The notes under the pieces: generated by a model
The model's database searches: none
Told to the model about the DNA's origin: nothing
What the model saw: the letters and a program-made list of their open reading frames with translations, nothing else
Translations under genes and position numbers: made by a program
In this document: piece after piece, positions 55,397-64,000 of the stretch
Numbering within the stretch: the first letter of the stretch is position 1
Layout: each line of letters opens with the position of its first letter
Assembly (NCBI RefSeq): GCF_003010955.1
Contig: NZ_PGGO01000004.1
Coordinates: 45,683-109,682 of the forward strand
DNA from: Phyllobacterium brassicacearum
GTDB lineage: Bacteria; Pseudomonadota; Alphaproteobacteria; Rhizobiales; Rhizobiaceae
Length of the DNA stretch: 64,000 bases
Direction of reading: 5' to 3'

Positions 55397-55978
55397 TTAC
55401 GCAATCAGGCCCTTGAGCTTCACATGTTGCAGCAGCATGACCGTCTTGGCGTCGACAATGCGATGCTCCTCGACCATGACCAAGGCCTCGTCCAGTGTCA
55501 TTTCCAGAACTTCGATGTCTTCGCCCTCGCCCGCATGACCGCCCCCATCTGAAATGCGGTCGGCCGCATCATAAGCGGCAATGAAAAATACAAGGCGCTC
55601 GGTGACGCTGCCTGGACTCATGAATACGTCGAAGACTCGCTCGATGTGCTGCAAACGATAACCGAGTTCTTCCTCGGTCTCCTTGCGCGCAGTCGTTTCC
55701 GCATCGTTGTCATCCAGCAGACCAGCGCAAGCCTCAATCAGCATGGGATCATGCCCCGTGACATGGGCCGGCAGACGGAATTGCCGGGTGAGCAGCACCG
55801 TTCCACGGGTTGGATCATAAGGCAGAACCACGGCACCATTGCCGCGATCATAGATCTCGCGCGTATGAGGCTCGGTCTGCCCGTCGCGCCGCACGAAATC
55901 ATAGCTGTATTTTTTCAGAGTCCCCCAATTGTCGGAGAGGAGCTCTACTGATTTCATACGGACAGGACTGTCGCTCAT
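55397..55978 (-). CDS. NUDIX hydrolase, NudK/ADP-ribose pyrophosphatase type
   Basis: 193 residues. NUDIX box GLLDDNDAETTARKETEEELGY, with the metal-binding ETEEEL segment; given in parts as GLLDDNDAETTARK and ETEEELGY. The N-terminal strand region (LSDNWGTLKKYSYDFVRRDG) and TREIYDRGNGAVVLPYDP match the NudK group, which cleaves GDP-mannose or ADP-ribose. Lies 26 bases downstream of the CDF gene on the same strand, so may be cotranscribed with it. Confidence 0.88.
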   Translation of the reverse strand: MSDSPVRMKSVELLSDNWGTLKKYSYDFVRRDGQTEPHTREIYDRGNGAVVLPYDPTRGTVLLTRQFRLPAHVTGHDPMLIEACAGLLDDNDAETTARKETEEELGYRLQHIERVFDVFMSPGSVTERLVFFIAAYDAADRISDGGGHAGEGEDIEVLEMTLDEALVMVEEHRIVDAKTVMLLQHVKLKGLIA

Positions 55979-56004
55979 ACGGGAAACTCCAGCAAAGTTG
56001 AAAG

Positions 56005-56913
56005 CTACGCGAAAGGTACAGCGACCGTGCCAAGCGGCAATTTCGCTTCGTCCTCCGGTTCGACATGGATAACCACACTGGCATCGGGAATCTGTTGCAT
56101 CAGCGCGTTTTCGATGCGGTCACAAATGATATGCGCGTCGCCAACGCTCATATTTGCTTCGACCACAAGATGAAACTCGATGAAGGTCATGCGACCGGCA
56201 ATGCGGGTTTTGAGGTCATGCACTTCCAGCGCGCCACCGGCATTGGCAGAAATGACGTCGCGAATGCGCATCGTTTCTTCGGTTGCGACACCGACATCCA
56301 TCAGCCCCTGCACCGAGCTGCCGATGACATTCCAGCCTTGCCATAGAATGTTCAGCGCTACGATAAAGGCAAGGAGCGGATCCAGGAAGGTCCAGCCGGT
56401 TGCTATGGCACCGACCAAACCAGCGAACACGCCGACCGATGTCACAACATCGGTCATGATGTGTTTGCCATCGGCTTGCATGGCCGGAGATCGGTGCTTT
56501 CGTCCGCGATTGATGAGCAACGATGCCCAGAACGCATTGATTATTGTTGCCCCGCCATTGATCGCGAGACCGAGCCATGGCTGGTCAAGCGTCCTCGGTG
56601 TTGCCCAGGCAAGCCAGACCTCACGCAGGATCAGGAGCGCGGCCACTACAATCAGCACGCCCTCGAGCACCGCAGAGAAATACTCCGCCTTGTGGTGGCC
56701 GAAAGGGTGGTTTTGGTCCGCCGGCTTGTAGCTGACGCGGATCGCCCACCAGGCAGCCATTGCCGCTACCACATTGACGATAGACTCCAGAGCATCGGAG
56801 TAGAGCGCGACGGAACCGGTGAGATAGTATGCGCCATACTTCATAGCGAGCACGGTCAGTCCGATGAATATCGACCAGAACGCCAGACGCTGAACCGTCG
56901 TACTCTCACTCAT
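56005..56913 (-). CDS. Cation diffusion facilitator metal transporter
   Basis: 302 residues from ATG 56913. Six membrane helices with metal-site residues YSDALES, HPFGHHKAEYF, and DGKHIMTDVVTS, then a cytoplasmic C-terminal domain ending HVEPEDEAKL. Exports divalent ions such as Zn, Fe, Co or Mn by proton exchange. The ATG begins one base after the trpE(G) stop, an unusual partner that implies readthrough from the trp promoter. Confidence 0.9.
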   Translation of the reverse strand: MSESTTVQRLAFWSIFIGLTVLAMKYGAYYLTGSVALYSDALESIVNVVAAMAAWWAIRVSYKPADQNHPFGHHKAEYFSAVLEGVLIVVAALLILREVWLAWATPRTLDQPWLGLAINGGATIINAFWASLLINRGRKHRSPAMQADGKHIMTDVVTSVGVFAGLVGAIATGWTFLDPLLAFIVALNILWQGWNVIGSSVQGLMDVGVATEETMRIRDVISANAGGALEVHDLKTRIAGRMTFIEFHLVVEANMSVGDAHIICDRIENALMQQIPDASVVIHVEPEDEAKLPLGTVAVPFA

Positions 56914-56914
56914 A

Positions 56915-59098
56915 CTAGGCCGCTCGCTCCTTCGCACGTCGCGGCAGATGCGCCACGACATTCTCGATCATGCGCATACCAGCATTGTGGCCAAGTGTCA
57001 TGATCGATTCCGGATGGAACTGCACCGCCGCGATTGGTTCGCTCTTGTGCTCGAAAGCCATGATGACACCATCTTCGGTTTCTGCGGTAACGACAAATTC
57101 GTCCGGCAAGCGAACGGGATCAGCGAAGATCGAATGATAACGACCAACCGTCACTTCCTTCGGCAGTCCGGAAAAGATCTTACCTTGCTTGGTGACCCGG
57201 ATACGCGAAGGTTTGCCATGCATCGGCACATGAAGCTGGCGGAGCGTTCCACCATAAGCCTCAGTCAGCGCCTGCAAACCAAGGCAGACGCCGAAGATCG
57301 GCAAATCCCGTTTCCGCGCCTTCTTGATTGTCGCTTTGCAGTCAAAATCCTCCGGTGTGCCCGGTCCGGGCGAAAGCACGACGAGATCCGGTTTGATCCG
57401 GTCAAAGATTTCATCCGGCACAGGCGTTCGAACCGTGCTCACAGTCGCCCCGGTCTGACGGAAATAGTTCGCAAGCGTGTGAACAAAGGAATCTTCATGA
57501 TCAACGAGAAGGATCGACAGCCCCTCCCCGACACGTGCCACAGCCCGCTCTTCTGGAAGGACGTTGCTCTTGTGCGCCTCCCGAACCGCTGCGATCATCG
57601 CCGAAGCCTTCAGCTCTGTTTCAGCCTCTTCCTCTTCGGGCACCGAGTCATAAAGCAGAGTAGCACCGGCGCGAACCTGCGCGATGCCGTCCTTGATGCG
57701 GATCGTGCGCAGCGTCAGCCCGGTATTCATGTCTCCATTGAAGTTGACCATGCCAATCGCACCGCCGTACCACGCGCGCGGGCTCCGCTCGTTCTCTTCG
57801 ATAAAGCGCATGGCCCAAAGCTTCGGCGCACCAGTAACCGTCACGGCCCAGGCATGTGAGAGGAACCCATCGAATGCATCCATGTCTTCACGTAAACGCC
57901 CCTCGATATGATCGACCGTATGGATCAGGCGTGAATACATTTCAATCTGGCGGCGGCCAATCACGCGGACTGATCCTGGTTCACAGACACGGCTCTTGTC
58001 GTTGCGGTCGACATCCGAGCACATGGTGAGCTCGGATTCGTCCTTTTTCGAGTTCAACAGCTTGATGATCTGCTCGCTATCGGCGATCGCATCCTCGCCG
58101 CGCTTGATGGTGCCAGAAATAGGGCATGTCTCGATGCGCCGGCCAACCACACGAACGAACATCTCCGGAGAAGCTCCAACCAGATATTCATTGTTGCCGA
58201 GATTGATGTAGAACGAGTACGGCGACGGATTGATGGCCTTCAAGCGGCGCGAAATGACGGATGGGCTGGTTTCGCATCGCTCATAGAACGTTTGACCAGG
58301 CACGACTTCAAAGAGATCACCGCGCTTGAAACTGTCTTTCGCCTTCTTCACCAACTCCGCATAGTCGCCCGGATGATGATCGCCGCGACCCGGGATCACA
58401 TCCGTCGGTTTGAACGGTTCCGCAGCCGTATCCCGTGGCAGACCCTCCGTCGAGGCGCCATCAAATGCATATTCGTAGCGATCGAGCCACGCCTTGGCAG
58501 CATGGTGGTCGACGACGAGGATTTCGTCGGGCAGGTAGAGCACAATGTCACGCTGGTCGTCCGGGCGCTTCAGCTTGTACTCGATAGGGTCGAACTGGAA
58601 CGCGAGATCATAGCCAAACGCGCCGTATAGACCGAGATTGGCATCGTCTTCAGTAAAAAACAGCGCGACTATCGCGCGCAGGACAGTGAATACGGATGGA
58701 ACGCGAGAGCGCTCTTCTTCCGTGAAGTGACGGGATGGTAATGCGATTTCAAGCTCCAGCCTGGTCACGCCTGCGGAGAGCAGGGACACTTCTTCAAGCG
58801 CCGCAATGGCTTGTCTAATGGGTGCGAGCAGAATTTCGCCACGCTTGTTGAGCGCCTCGATCGTCATGTGGCGGCCGTTGGAAGTGATGACCACGGGTGG
58901 GTCGACAATGGCCGTGTCCCATCGCGTATAGCGGCCCGGATACTCGTAGTTGGACGAGAACACCGCGCCGCGCCGCTCGTCCAGGGCATCGACATAGCTG
59001 TCAATCGCACTGGCATAAGCCGTTGCAATTCGTGACCGGGAGATCGTGACACCGCCCGCAGTGTCGAATATCTCGACGTCGCCCTCAATTCTATGCAT
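56915..59098 (-). CDS. trpE(G): Anthranilate synthase, TrpE-TrpG fusion
   Basis: 727 residues from ATG 59098 with GGAGATCAGG upstream. The N-terminal 500 residues are TrpE: chorismate-binding [25 protein letters not shown], and the PYSFYINLG segment. A short linker leads to TrpG glutaminase: Cys in [17 protein letters not shown], and QFHPES. The fused form is usual in Rhizobiales. It makes anthranilate for tryptophan and is feedback-inhibited. Controlled by the trpL attenuator at 59149-59305. Confidence 0.97.
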   Translation of the reverse strand: MHRIEGDVEIFDTAGGVTISRSRIATAYASAIDSYVDALDERRGAVFSSNYEYPGRYTRWDTAIVDPPVVITSNGRHMTIEALNKRGEILLAPIRQAIAALEEVSLLSAGVTRLELEIALPSRHFTEEERSRVPSVFTVLRAIVALFFTEDDANLGLYGAFGYDLAFQFDPIEYKLKRPDDQRDIVLYLPDEILVVDHHAAKAWLDRYEYAFDGASTEGLPRDTAAEPFKPTDVIPGRGDHHPGDYAELVKKAKDSFKRGDLFEVVPGQTFYERCETSPSVISRRLKAINPSPYSFYINLGNNEYLVGASPEMFVRVVGRRIETCPISGTIKRGEDAIADSEQIIKLLNSKKDESELTMCSDVDRNDKSRVCEPGSVRVIGRRQIEMYSRLIHTVDHIEGRLREDMDAFDGFLSHAWAVTVTGAPKLWAMRFIEENERSPRAWYGGAIGMVNFNGDMNTGLTLRTIRIKDGIAQVRAGATLLYDSVPEEEEAETELKASAMIAAVREAHKSNVLPEERAVARVGEGLSILLVDHEDSFVHTLANYFRQTGATVSTVRTPVPDEIFDRIKPDLVVLSPGPGTPEDFDCKATIKKARKRDLPIFGVCLGLQALTEAYGGTLRQLHVPMHGKPSRIRVTKQGKIFSGLPKEVTVGRYHSIFADPVRLPDEFVVTAETEDGVIMAFEHKSEPIAAVQFHPESIMTLGHNAGMRMIENVVAHLPRRAKERAA

Positions 59099-59148
59099 CC
59101 TGATCTCCACTCTGTTGCATCTGGCCTTGGGGGCTTCTGGCGGTCAAA

Positions 59149-59221
59149 CAAAAAGGCCGCCCGGAAAACCCGTTGCGGCCCTGTTCCCTTTTCACAAACA
59201 TGCAAAAGGCTGCCTGGCCGC
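59149..59221 (-). promoter_or_regulatory. trp attenuator: antiterminator and terminator
   Basis: On the minus strand GCGGCC (59221-59216) can pair with GGCCGC (59180-59175) as antiterminator, or GGCCGC pairs with GCGGCC (59160-59155) as terminator, with a further CGG/CCG step inside, followed by five T (59154-59150). A textbook arrangement: a ribosome held at the Trp codons favours the first, a free-running ribosome the second. The released RNA matches the position of the rhizobial rnTrpL small RNA, which is known to act in trans. Confidence 0.85.
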
Positions 59222-59223
59222 TA

Positions 59224-59268
59224 TCAGCGAGCCCACCACCAGCCATTTGCAAGAATGCGCGTGTTCAT
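59224..59268 (-). CDS. trpL: trp leader peptide
   Basis: 14 codons, MNTRILANGWWWAR, with three consecutive Trp codons (59241-59233) before the last two residues. The end WWWAR equals that of the Sinorhizobium leader peptide peTrpL. No ribosome binding site: a promoter-like pair stands directly upstream, so the mRNA may be leaderless. Stalling at the Trp codons controls the attenuator before trpE(G). In Sinorhizobium the peptide itself has a role in antibiotic resistance. Confidence 0.9.
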   Translation of the reverse strand: MNTRILANGWWWAR

Positions 59269-59276
59269 GGCGGTGA

Positions 59277-59305
59277 TTGTTAGCTGCATGCAGCGCCGCT
59301 TGCAA
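59277..59305 (-). promoter_or_regulatory. Candidate promoter of trpL-trpE(G)
   Basis: On the minus strand TTGCAA (59305-59300), 17-base spacer, TAACAA (59282-59277). Transcription would start near 59270, at or just before the trpL ATG (59268). The spacing is the same as in the leuA promoter candidate. Confidence 0.5.
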
Positions 59306-59413
59306 CAGCAAAAATATGCCTGGATTTGACAATGCCGCAAAATGAACCAGCCTGTCACAAAATAGAAACCTGTTCGATATAGTTGACGTTGTATTTCGAA
59401 TATCCAATTTCAA

Positions 59414-60523
59414 ATGAGTACTTTTCCTATGACCTTACGTCTAATAACAATGATGATCCTATCAATCTCTCTGACCAATACTGCCTACGCACAAACAAAT
59501 GGCGACAAAACGATGATATCGCCTGATGCATGGCTATATCCTCTCAACGAAATATCTCAGGTCGCCTGCCACAATTGCTTTGAGCACCGATTTACGACGG
59601 CCAAGGGGTCATTCAGTACAGTATTGAATGACATCAAAACTCTGGAGATCGATTTTTGGGATCAGAAGACGCTGTTCCTGGGTGGGCAGCCGAAAGCTTG
59701 GTATGTACGGCACGACGCCAATTTCCTTGGATTTTTCAATTCCGGCAATGACAATAGTTGTTCTGGCGATGGGAACGGCACGAATGATTTGCGTGCATGC
59801 CTCAAAGACGTCAAGCGCTGGAGTGACGATCACTCCGATCATTTTCCGATCATCATTATGCTCGATAAAAAGCAGTCTTGGTCACACGTTCAAGGCAGCG
59901 ATAGAAAGCCGGCGAATCTTGATGATCTGGTAAGAGATGCTTTCAAAGAGGCGCTCTTCGCTCCGAAGGACCTGTTTGCATTCGCTGAGCCGGAAAAGCC
60001 TTTGGACAAAGATGGCGACACTCTGCAGGCGCGAGTCAAAGTCAAAGGCTGGCCCAGGCCCAGCGACTTGAAGGGGCGCATCTTGGTAGTGTTGAACGGC
60101 AGTGATGTGCTCAATGTGGGATTGAGTGTAGCGAGCCAAATCTTGAACATCCTGGTCAAAACGTCATTCAAGGTCGATGATTGCGTTATGAACCAATACC
60201 TTGATGAGCAAGGCTTAAACGCGGCCATGTTTGTTGCACCAAACCTGAGCACAGAGGCAGAGGTCAACGGAAAATCCGGTTGTATAAGTGCCAAGAACGC
60301 AAAGTTTGTTGTCATGAACAATATGGACGCTAGTCATAAACATTTGTCGGGGAAGGCTTATAATGAAAAACACCTCACCCGAGTTTGGGGCAATGATCAC
60401 GAGGCCTTTTCCGCGCAGGTTGCCAGCAAGACAGGTTTAGCAACTTACGACAGATATCTCGCACAGAAGAAAGCCTCCTATCGAATAGTCCATATCCCGC
60501 CAGAGACACCTGTTTCAGAATAA
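59414..60523 (+). CDS. Secreted PI-PLC-like phosphodiesterase
   Basis: 369 residues. Signal peptide with cleavage after AYA (residue 26); a second ATG six codons in may be the start. Then a barrel with His53 in VACHNCF, acidic ligands Glu78/Asp80 in TLEIDFWD, His100 in WYVRHD, and Asp151 in IIMLDKKQ. The layout [18 protein letters not shown] fits the calcium-dependent phosphoinositide phospholipase C family. Secreted or periplasmic. Its codons and A+T content look richer in AT than its neighbours, which may mean transfer. The last nine bases overlap the convergent fhs gene. Confidence 0.72.
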   Translation: MSTFPMTLRLITMMILSISLTNTAYAQTNGDKTMISPDAWLYPLNEISQVACHNCFEHRFTTAKGSFSTVLNDIKTLEIDFWDQKTLFLGGQPKAWYVRHDANFLGFFNSGNDNSCSGDGNGTNDLRACLKDVKRWSDDHSDHFPIIIMLDKKQSWSHVQGSDRKPANLDDLVRDAFKEALFAPKDLFAFAEPEKPLDKDGDTLQARVKVKGWPRPSDLKGRILVVLNGSDVLNVGLSVASQILNILVKTSFKVDDCVMNQYLDEQGLNAAMFVAPNLSTEAEVNGKSGCISAKNAKFVVMNNMDASHKHLSGKAYNEKHLTRVWGNDHEAFSAQVASKTGLATYDRYLAQKKASYRIVHIPPETPVSE

Positions 60524-62194
60524 ACCCTCGATCAAGCCATCACCATTCAGATGGATACGCTCGGCCGATGGCGACTTTGGCAGGCCAGGCATGGTCATGA
60601 TCTCACCGCAGATTGCCACGATGAAACCGGCACCGGCGGAGAGACGGACTTCCCTCACATGGACGACATGATTGACCGGCGCACCTCGCAGATGCGGGTT
60701 TGTCGAGAATGAATATTGGGTCTTTGCCATGCAGACAGGGAGGTTGCCATACCCGGCGTCCTCCCATTGCCGCAATTGTTCGCGTACGCTTGCGTCGGCG
60801 TCCGCCTCAGCGCCGCGATAGATGCGCTTGACGATCGTCTCGATCTTGTCGAACAGTGACAACTCGTCTTCGTAGAGCGGCGAAAACTGCGCTGCGCCGC
60901 TTTCGGCAAGGGCGACGACTTTGTGCGCCAGATCTTCTATCCCGGCAGAGCCTTGCGCCCAGTGCTTACACAGGATCGCCTCGGCGCCATGGGCCGTAAC
61001 GAACGCCTTCACCGTCGCAATTTCGGCTTCCGTATCCGCCGTGAAATGGTTGATGGCGACAACCACCGGCACGCCGAACTGCCGGACATTCTCCATGTGG
61101 CGGCCGAGATTGGCGCAGCCCGCCTTGATGGCGGCAATGTTTTCTTTACCCAAATCTTCCTTGGCAACACCACCATGCATCTTCATCGCGCGGACTGTGG
61201 CAACTATGACAGCTGCGGCCGGTTTCAGCCCCGCCTTGCGGCATTTGATATCGAAAAACTTTTCTGCCCCAAGATCTGCGCCGAAGCCTGCCTCCGTCAC
61301 GACATAGTCGGCAAGTTTCAGCGCCGTTGTCGTGGCGACCACCGAATTGCAACCATGGGCGATATTGGCAAACGGCCCGCCATGGACGAAAGCCGGGTTG
61401 TTCTCCAGCGTCTGCACGAGATTCGGCTGCATTGCGTCCTTGAGCAGCACCGCCATCGCCTTGTCTGCCTTGAGGTCGCGGGCATAGACGGGCGTCTTGT
61501 TGAAGCGATAGCCAATGATGATTTCACCCAGCCGCTGTTCCAGATCGTTCAGGTCAGTGGCAAGGCAGAGAATCGCCATTACCTCCGAGGCAACGGTTAT
61601 GTCGAAGCCCGATTCTCGCGGAAACCCGTTGGCAATCCCGCCCAGCGACGATGCGATGTCACGCAAGGCGCGGTCGTTCATGTCCATGACCCGACGCCAG
61701 GTAATGCGGCGCGTGTCGAGATTGAGTTCGTTGCCCCAATAGACATGATTATCGATCATCGCCGCGAGCAGATTATGCGCCGCAGTCACGGCGTGGAAGT
61801 CGCCGGTGAAATGCAGGTTGATGTCTTCCATCGGGATGACCTGCGCATAACCACCGCCCGCAGCTCCCCCCTTTGTCCCGAAACAGGGACCGAGCGACGC
61901 CTCGCGGATACAGACAATGGCCTTCTTGCCGATGCGATTGAGCCCATCGCCAAGCCCGACCGTTGTGGTGGTCTTGCCTTCGCCGGCCGGCGTCGGACTC
62001 ACGGCCGTGACCAGAATGAGCTTGCCATCCCTCGCGTCACGCTTCGAACGGATGAATTCCGCCGAAAGCTTGGCCTTGTCATATCCATAGGGCGCAAGAT
62101 GTTCGGGTGGAATGCCAATCTTTGCGCCGATCTCGAGTACAGGCTTTTTCGCCGCTGAGCGTGCAATCTCAATATCGGATTTGACGATAGCCAT
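60515..62194 (-). CDS. fhs: Formate-tetrahydrofolate ligase
   Basis: 559 residues from ATG 62194 (GGGGGA upstream); a start at 62209 adds five. Joins formate to THF with ATP to give 10-formyl-THF. P-loop [17 protein letters not shown], substrate region [15 protein letters not shown], and the C-terminal [15 protein letters not shown]. Full length, cytosolic. Converges with the PI-PLC-like gene; putA ends 106 bases upstream. Confidence 0.97.
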   Translation of the reverse strand: MAIVKSDIEIARSAAKKPVLEIGAKIGIPPEHLAPYGYDKAKLSAEFIRSKRDARDGKLILVTAVSPTPAGEGKTTTTVGLGDGLNRIGKKAIVCIREASLGPCFGTKGGAAGGGYAQVIPMEDINLHFTGDFHAVTAAHNLLAAMIDNHVYWGNELNLDTRRITWRRVMDMNDRALRDIASSLGGIANGFPRESGFDITVASEVMAILCLATDLNDLEQRLGEIIIGYRFNKTPVYARDLKADKAMAVLLKDAMQPNLVQTLENNPAFVHGGPFANIAHGCNSVVATTTALKLADYVVTEAGFGADLGAEKFFDIKCRKAGLKPAAAVIVATVRAMKMHGGVAKEDLGKENIAAIKAGCANLGRHMENVRQFGVPVVVAINHFTADTEAEIATVKAFVTAHGAEAILCKHWAQGSAGIEDLAHKVVALAESGAAQFSPLYEDELSLFDKIETIVKRIYRGAEADADASVREQLRQWEDAGYGNLPVCMAKTQYSFSTNPHLRGAPVNHVVHVREVRLSAGAGFIVAICGEIMTMPGLPKSPSAERIHLNGDGLIEGLF

Positions 62195-62300
62195 CGGCAG
62201 TCCCCCCATATCGGAAGTACGTCAAATAGCATTCTCGAAGCGAATTGGGGATAGCCCGAACTGACTATCCCCAATTGTACGCCGGAAGTTCTCCGTTTTC

Positions 62301-64000
62301 CTATTCGCCCATGGCAATCAGGCTCGCATTGCCACCGGCGGCTGCGGTATTAACTGAAACCACCTGCTCCAGTGCGAAGCGCGAGAGGTACGCGGGTCCG
62401 CCTGCTTTTGGCCCGGTTCCCGAAAGACCCGATCCACCGAACGGCTGAGTGCCAACAACCGCACCGATTGTGTTGCGGTTAACATAGACATTGCCGATAT
62501 CGAGCCGGTCGATAACCTTGGTCACCGTCGCTTCGATGCGCGTATGAAGCCCGAACGTCAGGCCGTAACCTGTCGAGGCAATCTGATCGAGCACCTTGTC
62601 GAGGTCCTTGGCCTTCCAGCGCACCACATGCAGCACGGGACCAAAGACTTCGCGCTCCAGCGCTTCCGGGCGGTCGAGCTCGACGATATGCGGCGCAAAG
62701 AACAGACCGTCCTTCGGGGCGTCACCGGCATAGCGCACCTTCTGGCTCTTGCGCATCGCCGCAATGTGGTTTGACAGCATCTCGCGCTGTGCCTCATCGA
62801 TGATCGGCCCAACATCTGTCGAGGGTAGCGAAGGATCGCCAACCGTCAGCTCCATGGCGGCGCCTTCGATCATTTCGAGCATGTTGTCGGCGATGTCCTC
62901 CTGCAGGTAAAGGATGCGAAGTGCCGAGCAGCGCTGGCCAGCAGAACGGAATGCCGACATCACGACATCATCTGCCACCTGTTCGGACAGCGCCGTCGCA
63001 TCGACGATCATGGCATTGAGGCCGCCCGTTTCTGCAATCAACGGGACGATCGGGCCCTTCTTGGCAGCTAGTGTTCGGTTGATAGCCCAGGCCGTGTCGG
63101 TCGAACCCGTGAAGGCGACACCGGCAATCTCGGGATGAGAAGTCAGCGCCGCACCAACTGAACCGTCACCTGGCAAATAGAGCACTGCGTTCTTCGGCAC
63201 ACCGGCCTCGTGCAAAGTGCGAATGGCTTCATAGGCAATCAGCGGCGTTTGTTCCGCGGGTTTGGCAACCACGGTGTTACCAGCGGCCAACGCCGCCGTT
63301 ACCTGACCGAGGAAAATCGCCAGCGGGAAATTCCACGGGCTGATGCACACAAAAGCACCCCGGCCGCGATGCCGCAGCTTGTTGTCTTCACCCGTTGGCC
63401 CCGGCATGACTTTGTCGGTGCCGAATTGCCGCCGTGCCTCAGCCGCATAGTAACGGCAGAAATCGACCGCTTCGCGAATTTCGGCAATCCCGTCATCGAT
63501 CGTCTTGCCTGCCTCGCGCGACAGAAGATCGAGAAGTTGATCGCGCTTGCCTTCAAGGAGGTCCGCCGCCTTCTCCAGAGCCTTGGCTCGCATTTCCACA
63601 GATAGACGCGACCACGACGCGAAACCTTTGCGGGCAATGCCCACTGCCTTTGCAGCCTCATCGGCAGTCGCAAACACGACGGTGCCAACTGTCGATCCGT
63701 TGACGGGCGAGATCACCTTCTGGGGTTTACCGGATGTCTTGGCGCCGTCAATCAGCGCAACCGCGTCGACGCTGCGCGAAGCCTTGACGATGCCGCTCAG
63801 CAATCCGGCAAGCTCCTTCCGATCGCCAAGTTCGACGCCGGCGGAATTGGCACGTTTACCGTAGAGCTTTGCTGGTAGCGGAATATTTGGATGCCTGTAG
63901 CCCTTACCATCGTTCAGTTTCTCGCTCGGCCGGATCAACAGGTCGGCAATAGGCACGTCATTGTCACCCACGACCGAAACAAAAGAAGAGTTTTTTTTTT
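62301..64000 (-). CDS. putA: Bifunctional PutA, C-terminal P5C dehydrogenase part
   Basis: 566 codons, cut by the right edge; the 5' half with the proline dehydrogenase domain lies outside. The end of the window encodes NSSFV, the conserved junction of PutA. What remains is the aldehyde dehydrogenase domain: FTGSTDTAWAIN, LIAETGGLNAMIVD (general base Glu), AGQRCSALRILYL (catalytic Cys), and GGSGLSGTGPKAGGPAYL. It ends GGNASLIAMGE. Oxidises glutamate semialdehyde to glutamate. A GTG at 63971 is a possible internal start, but the frame is open to the edge. Confidence 0.9.
   Translation of the reverse strand, partial: KKNSSFVSVVGDNDVPIADLLIRPSEKLNDGKGYRHPNIPLPAKLYGKRANSAGVELGDRKELAGLLSGIVKASRSVDAVALIDGAKTSGKPQKVISPVNGSTVGTVVFATADEAAKAVGIARKGFASWSRLSVEMRAKALEKAADLLEGKRDQLLDLLSREAGKTIDDGIAEIREAVDFCRYYAAEARRQFGTDKVMPGPTGEDNKLRHRGRGAFVCISPWNFPLAIFLGQVTAALAAGNTVVAKPAEQTPLIAYEAIRTLHEAGVPKNAVLYLPGDGSVGAALTSHPEIAGVAFTGSTDTAWAINRTLAAKKGPIVPLIAETGGLNAMIVDATALSEQVADDVVMSAFRSAGQRCSALRILYLQEDIADNMLEMIEGAAMELTVGDPSLPSTDVGPIIDEAQREMLSNHIAAMRKSQKVRYAGDAPKDGLFFAPHIVELDRPEALEREVFGPVLHVVRWKAKDLDKVLDQIASTGYGLTFGLHTRIEATVTKVIDRLDIGNVYVNRNTIGAVVGTQPFGGSGLSGTGPKAGGPAYLSRFALEQVVSVNTAAAGGNASLIAMGE
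63991..64000. other. Run of ten T at the window edge
   Basis: The putA frame reads AAA codons where the family has Gly-Ala before Asn-Ser-Ser-Phe. The T-run therefore does not fit the protein and is most likely a contig-end or sequencing artefact rather than true sequence. Confidence 0.55.

Noticed and set aside
59192..59413. A 73-codon minus-strand ORF over trpL
   Set aside because: Out of frame with the 14-residue trp leader, whose composition and hairpins give a better explanation.
1..64000. tRNA, rRNA, insertion sequence, prophage or CRISPR
   Set aside because: No T-loop motifs in a tRNA context, no transposase or integrase products, and no repeat-spacer arrays were seen.

Overview
The window is a stretch of chromosome from an alphaproteobacterium of the Hyphomicrobiales (Rhizobiales), most like the Brucellaceae/Phyllobacteriaceae. 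The evidence is gene content and order: a BA14K-family protein, a PetP/PetR regulator pair, a cytochrome bc1 operon of separate petA, petB and petC genes, a fused trpE(G) behind a rhizobial-type trpL leader, an Fhs ligase, a PutA-type proline dehydrogenase and many small families typical of this order. It reads almost entirely as housekeeping chromosome. I see no phage, insertion sequence, CRISPR array, rRNA or tRNA gene.

Layout. 1-9.9 kb: end of a SemiSWEET gene, an HNH nuclease, uvrB, a TetR repressor divergent from an oxidoreductase with twin operator-like palindromes between them, a HerA-like ATPase, a HAD hydrolase coupled to a double-Kazal lipoprotein, and a lytic transglycosylase with a SPOR-like tail. 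10-13.4 kb: cold-shock protein, BA14K protein with a possible EcfG stress promoter, metallo-beta-lactamase-fold hydrolase, glycine-rich small protein, ilvE. 13.6-18.1 kb: petP-petR-sensor kinase, csaA, a YbjN protein, ubiK. 18.3-27.7 kb: a dense forward run (lgt, MidA-like methyltransferase, pgeF, M24 peptidase, lipoprotein, prs, rplY, pth, ychF, two MaoC proteins). 27.7-31.1 kb: apt and petABC on the minus strand. 31.3-35.6 kb: two full-length ABC exporters flanking an ACT-domain gene. 35.9-42 kb: trmL, a branched-chain amino acid type binding protein, hemF, DUF1059, and the cca-NUDIX-DUF1285 operon. 42-49 kb: a MoxR-DUF58-DUF4159-large membrane protein operon. 49-52 kb: acetyltransferase, NUDIX, metallophosphoesterase, a membrane-anchored protein. 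52-64 kb: leuA and trpE(G), each behind its own attenuator, a palindromic element, NudK, a CDF transporter, a secreted PI-PLC-like protein, fhs, and the 3' part of putA running off the right edge.

The most notable features are non-coding or very short. leuA is preceded by a 38-codon leader ORF with six leucine codons among eight, followed by three mutually exclusive hairpin arms. trpE(G) has a 14-codon leader with three consecutive Trp codons, an antiterminator and a terminator with a T-run. Both leaders have promoter-like boxes that would place the transcript start almost on the leader ATG, so both may be leaderless. A 121-bp near-perfect palindromic element lies at 55000-55120. I found no obviously new multi-gene system. 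The best candidates for new biology are the leucine attenuator, the palindromic element, the TetR operator pair, the double-Kazal lipoprotein/HAD pair and the small ORF overlapping the end of the TetR gene.
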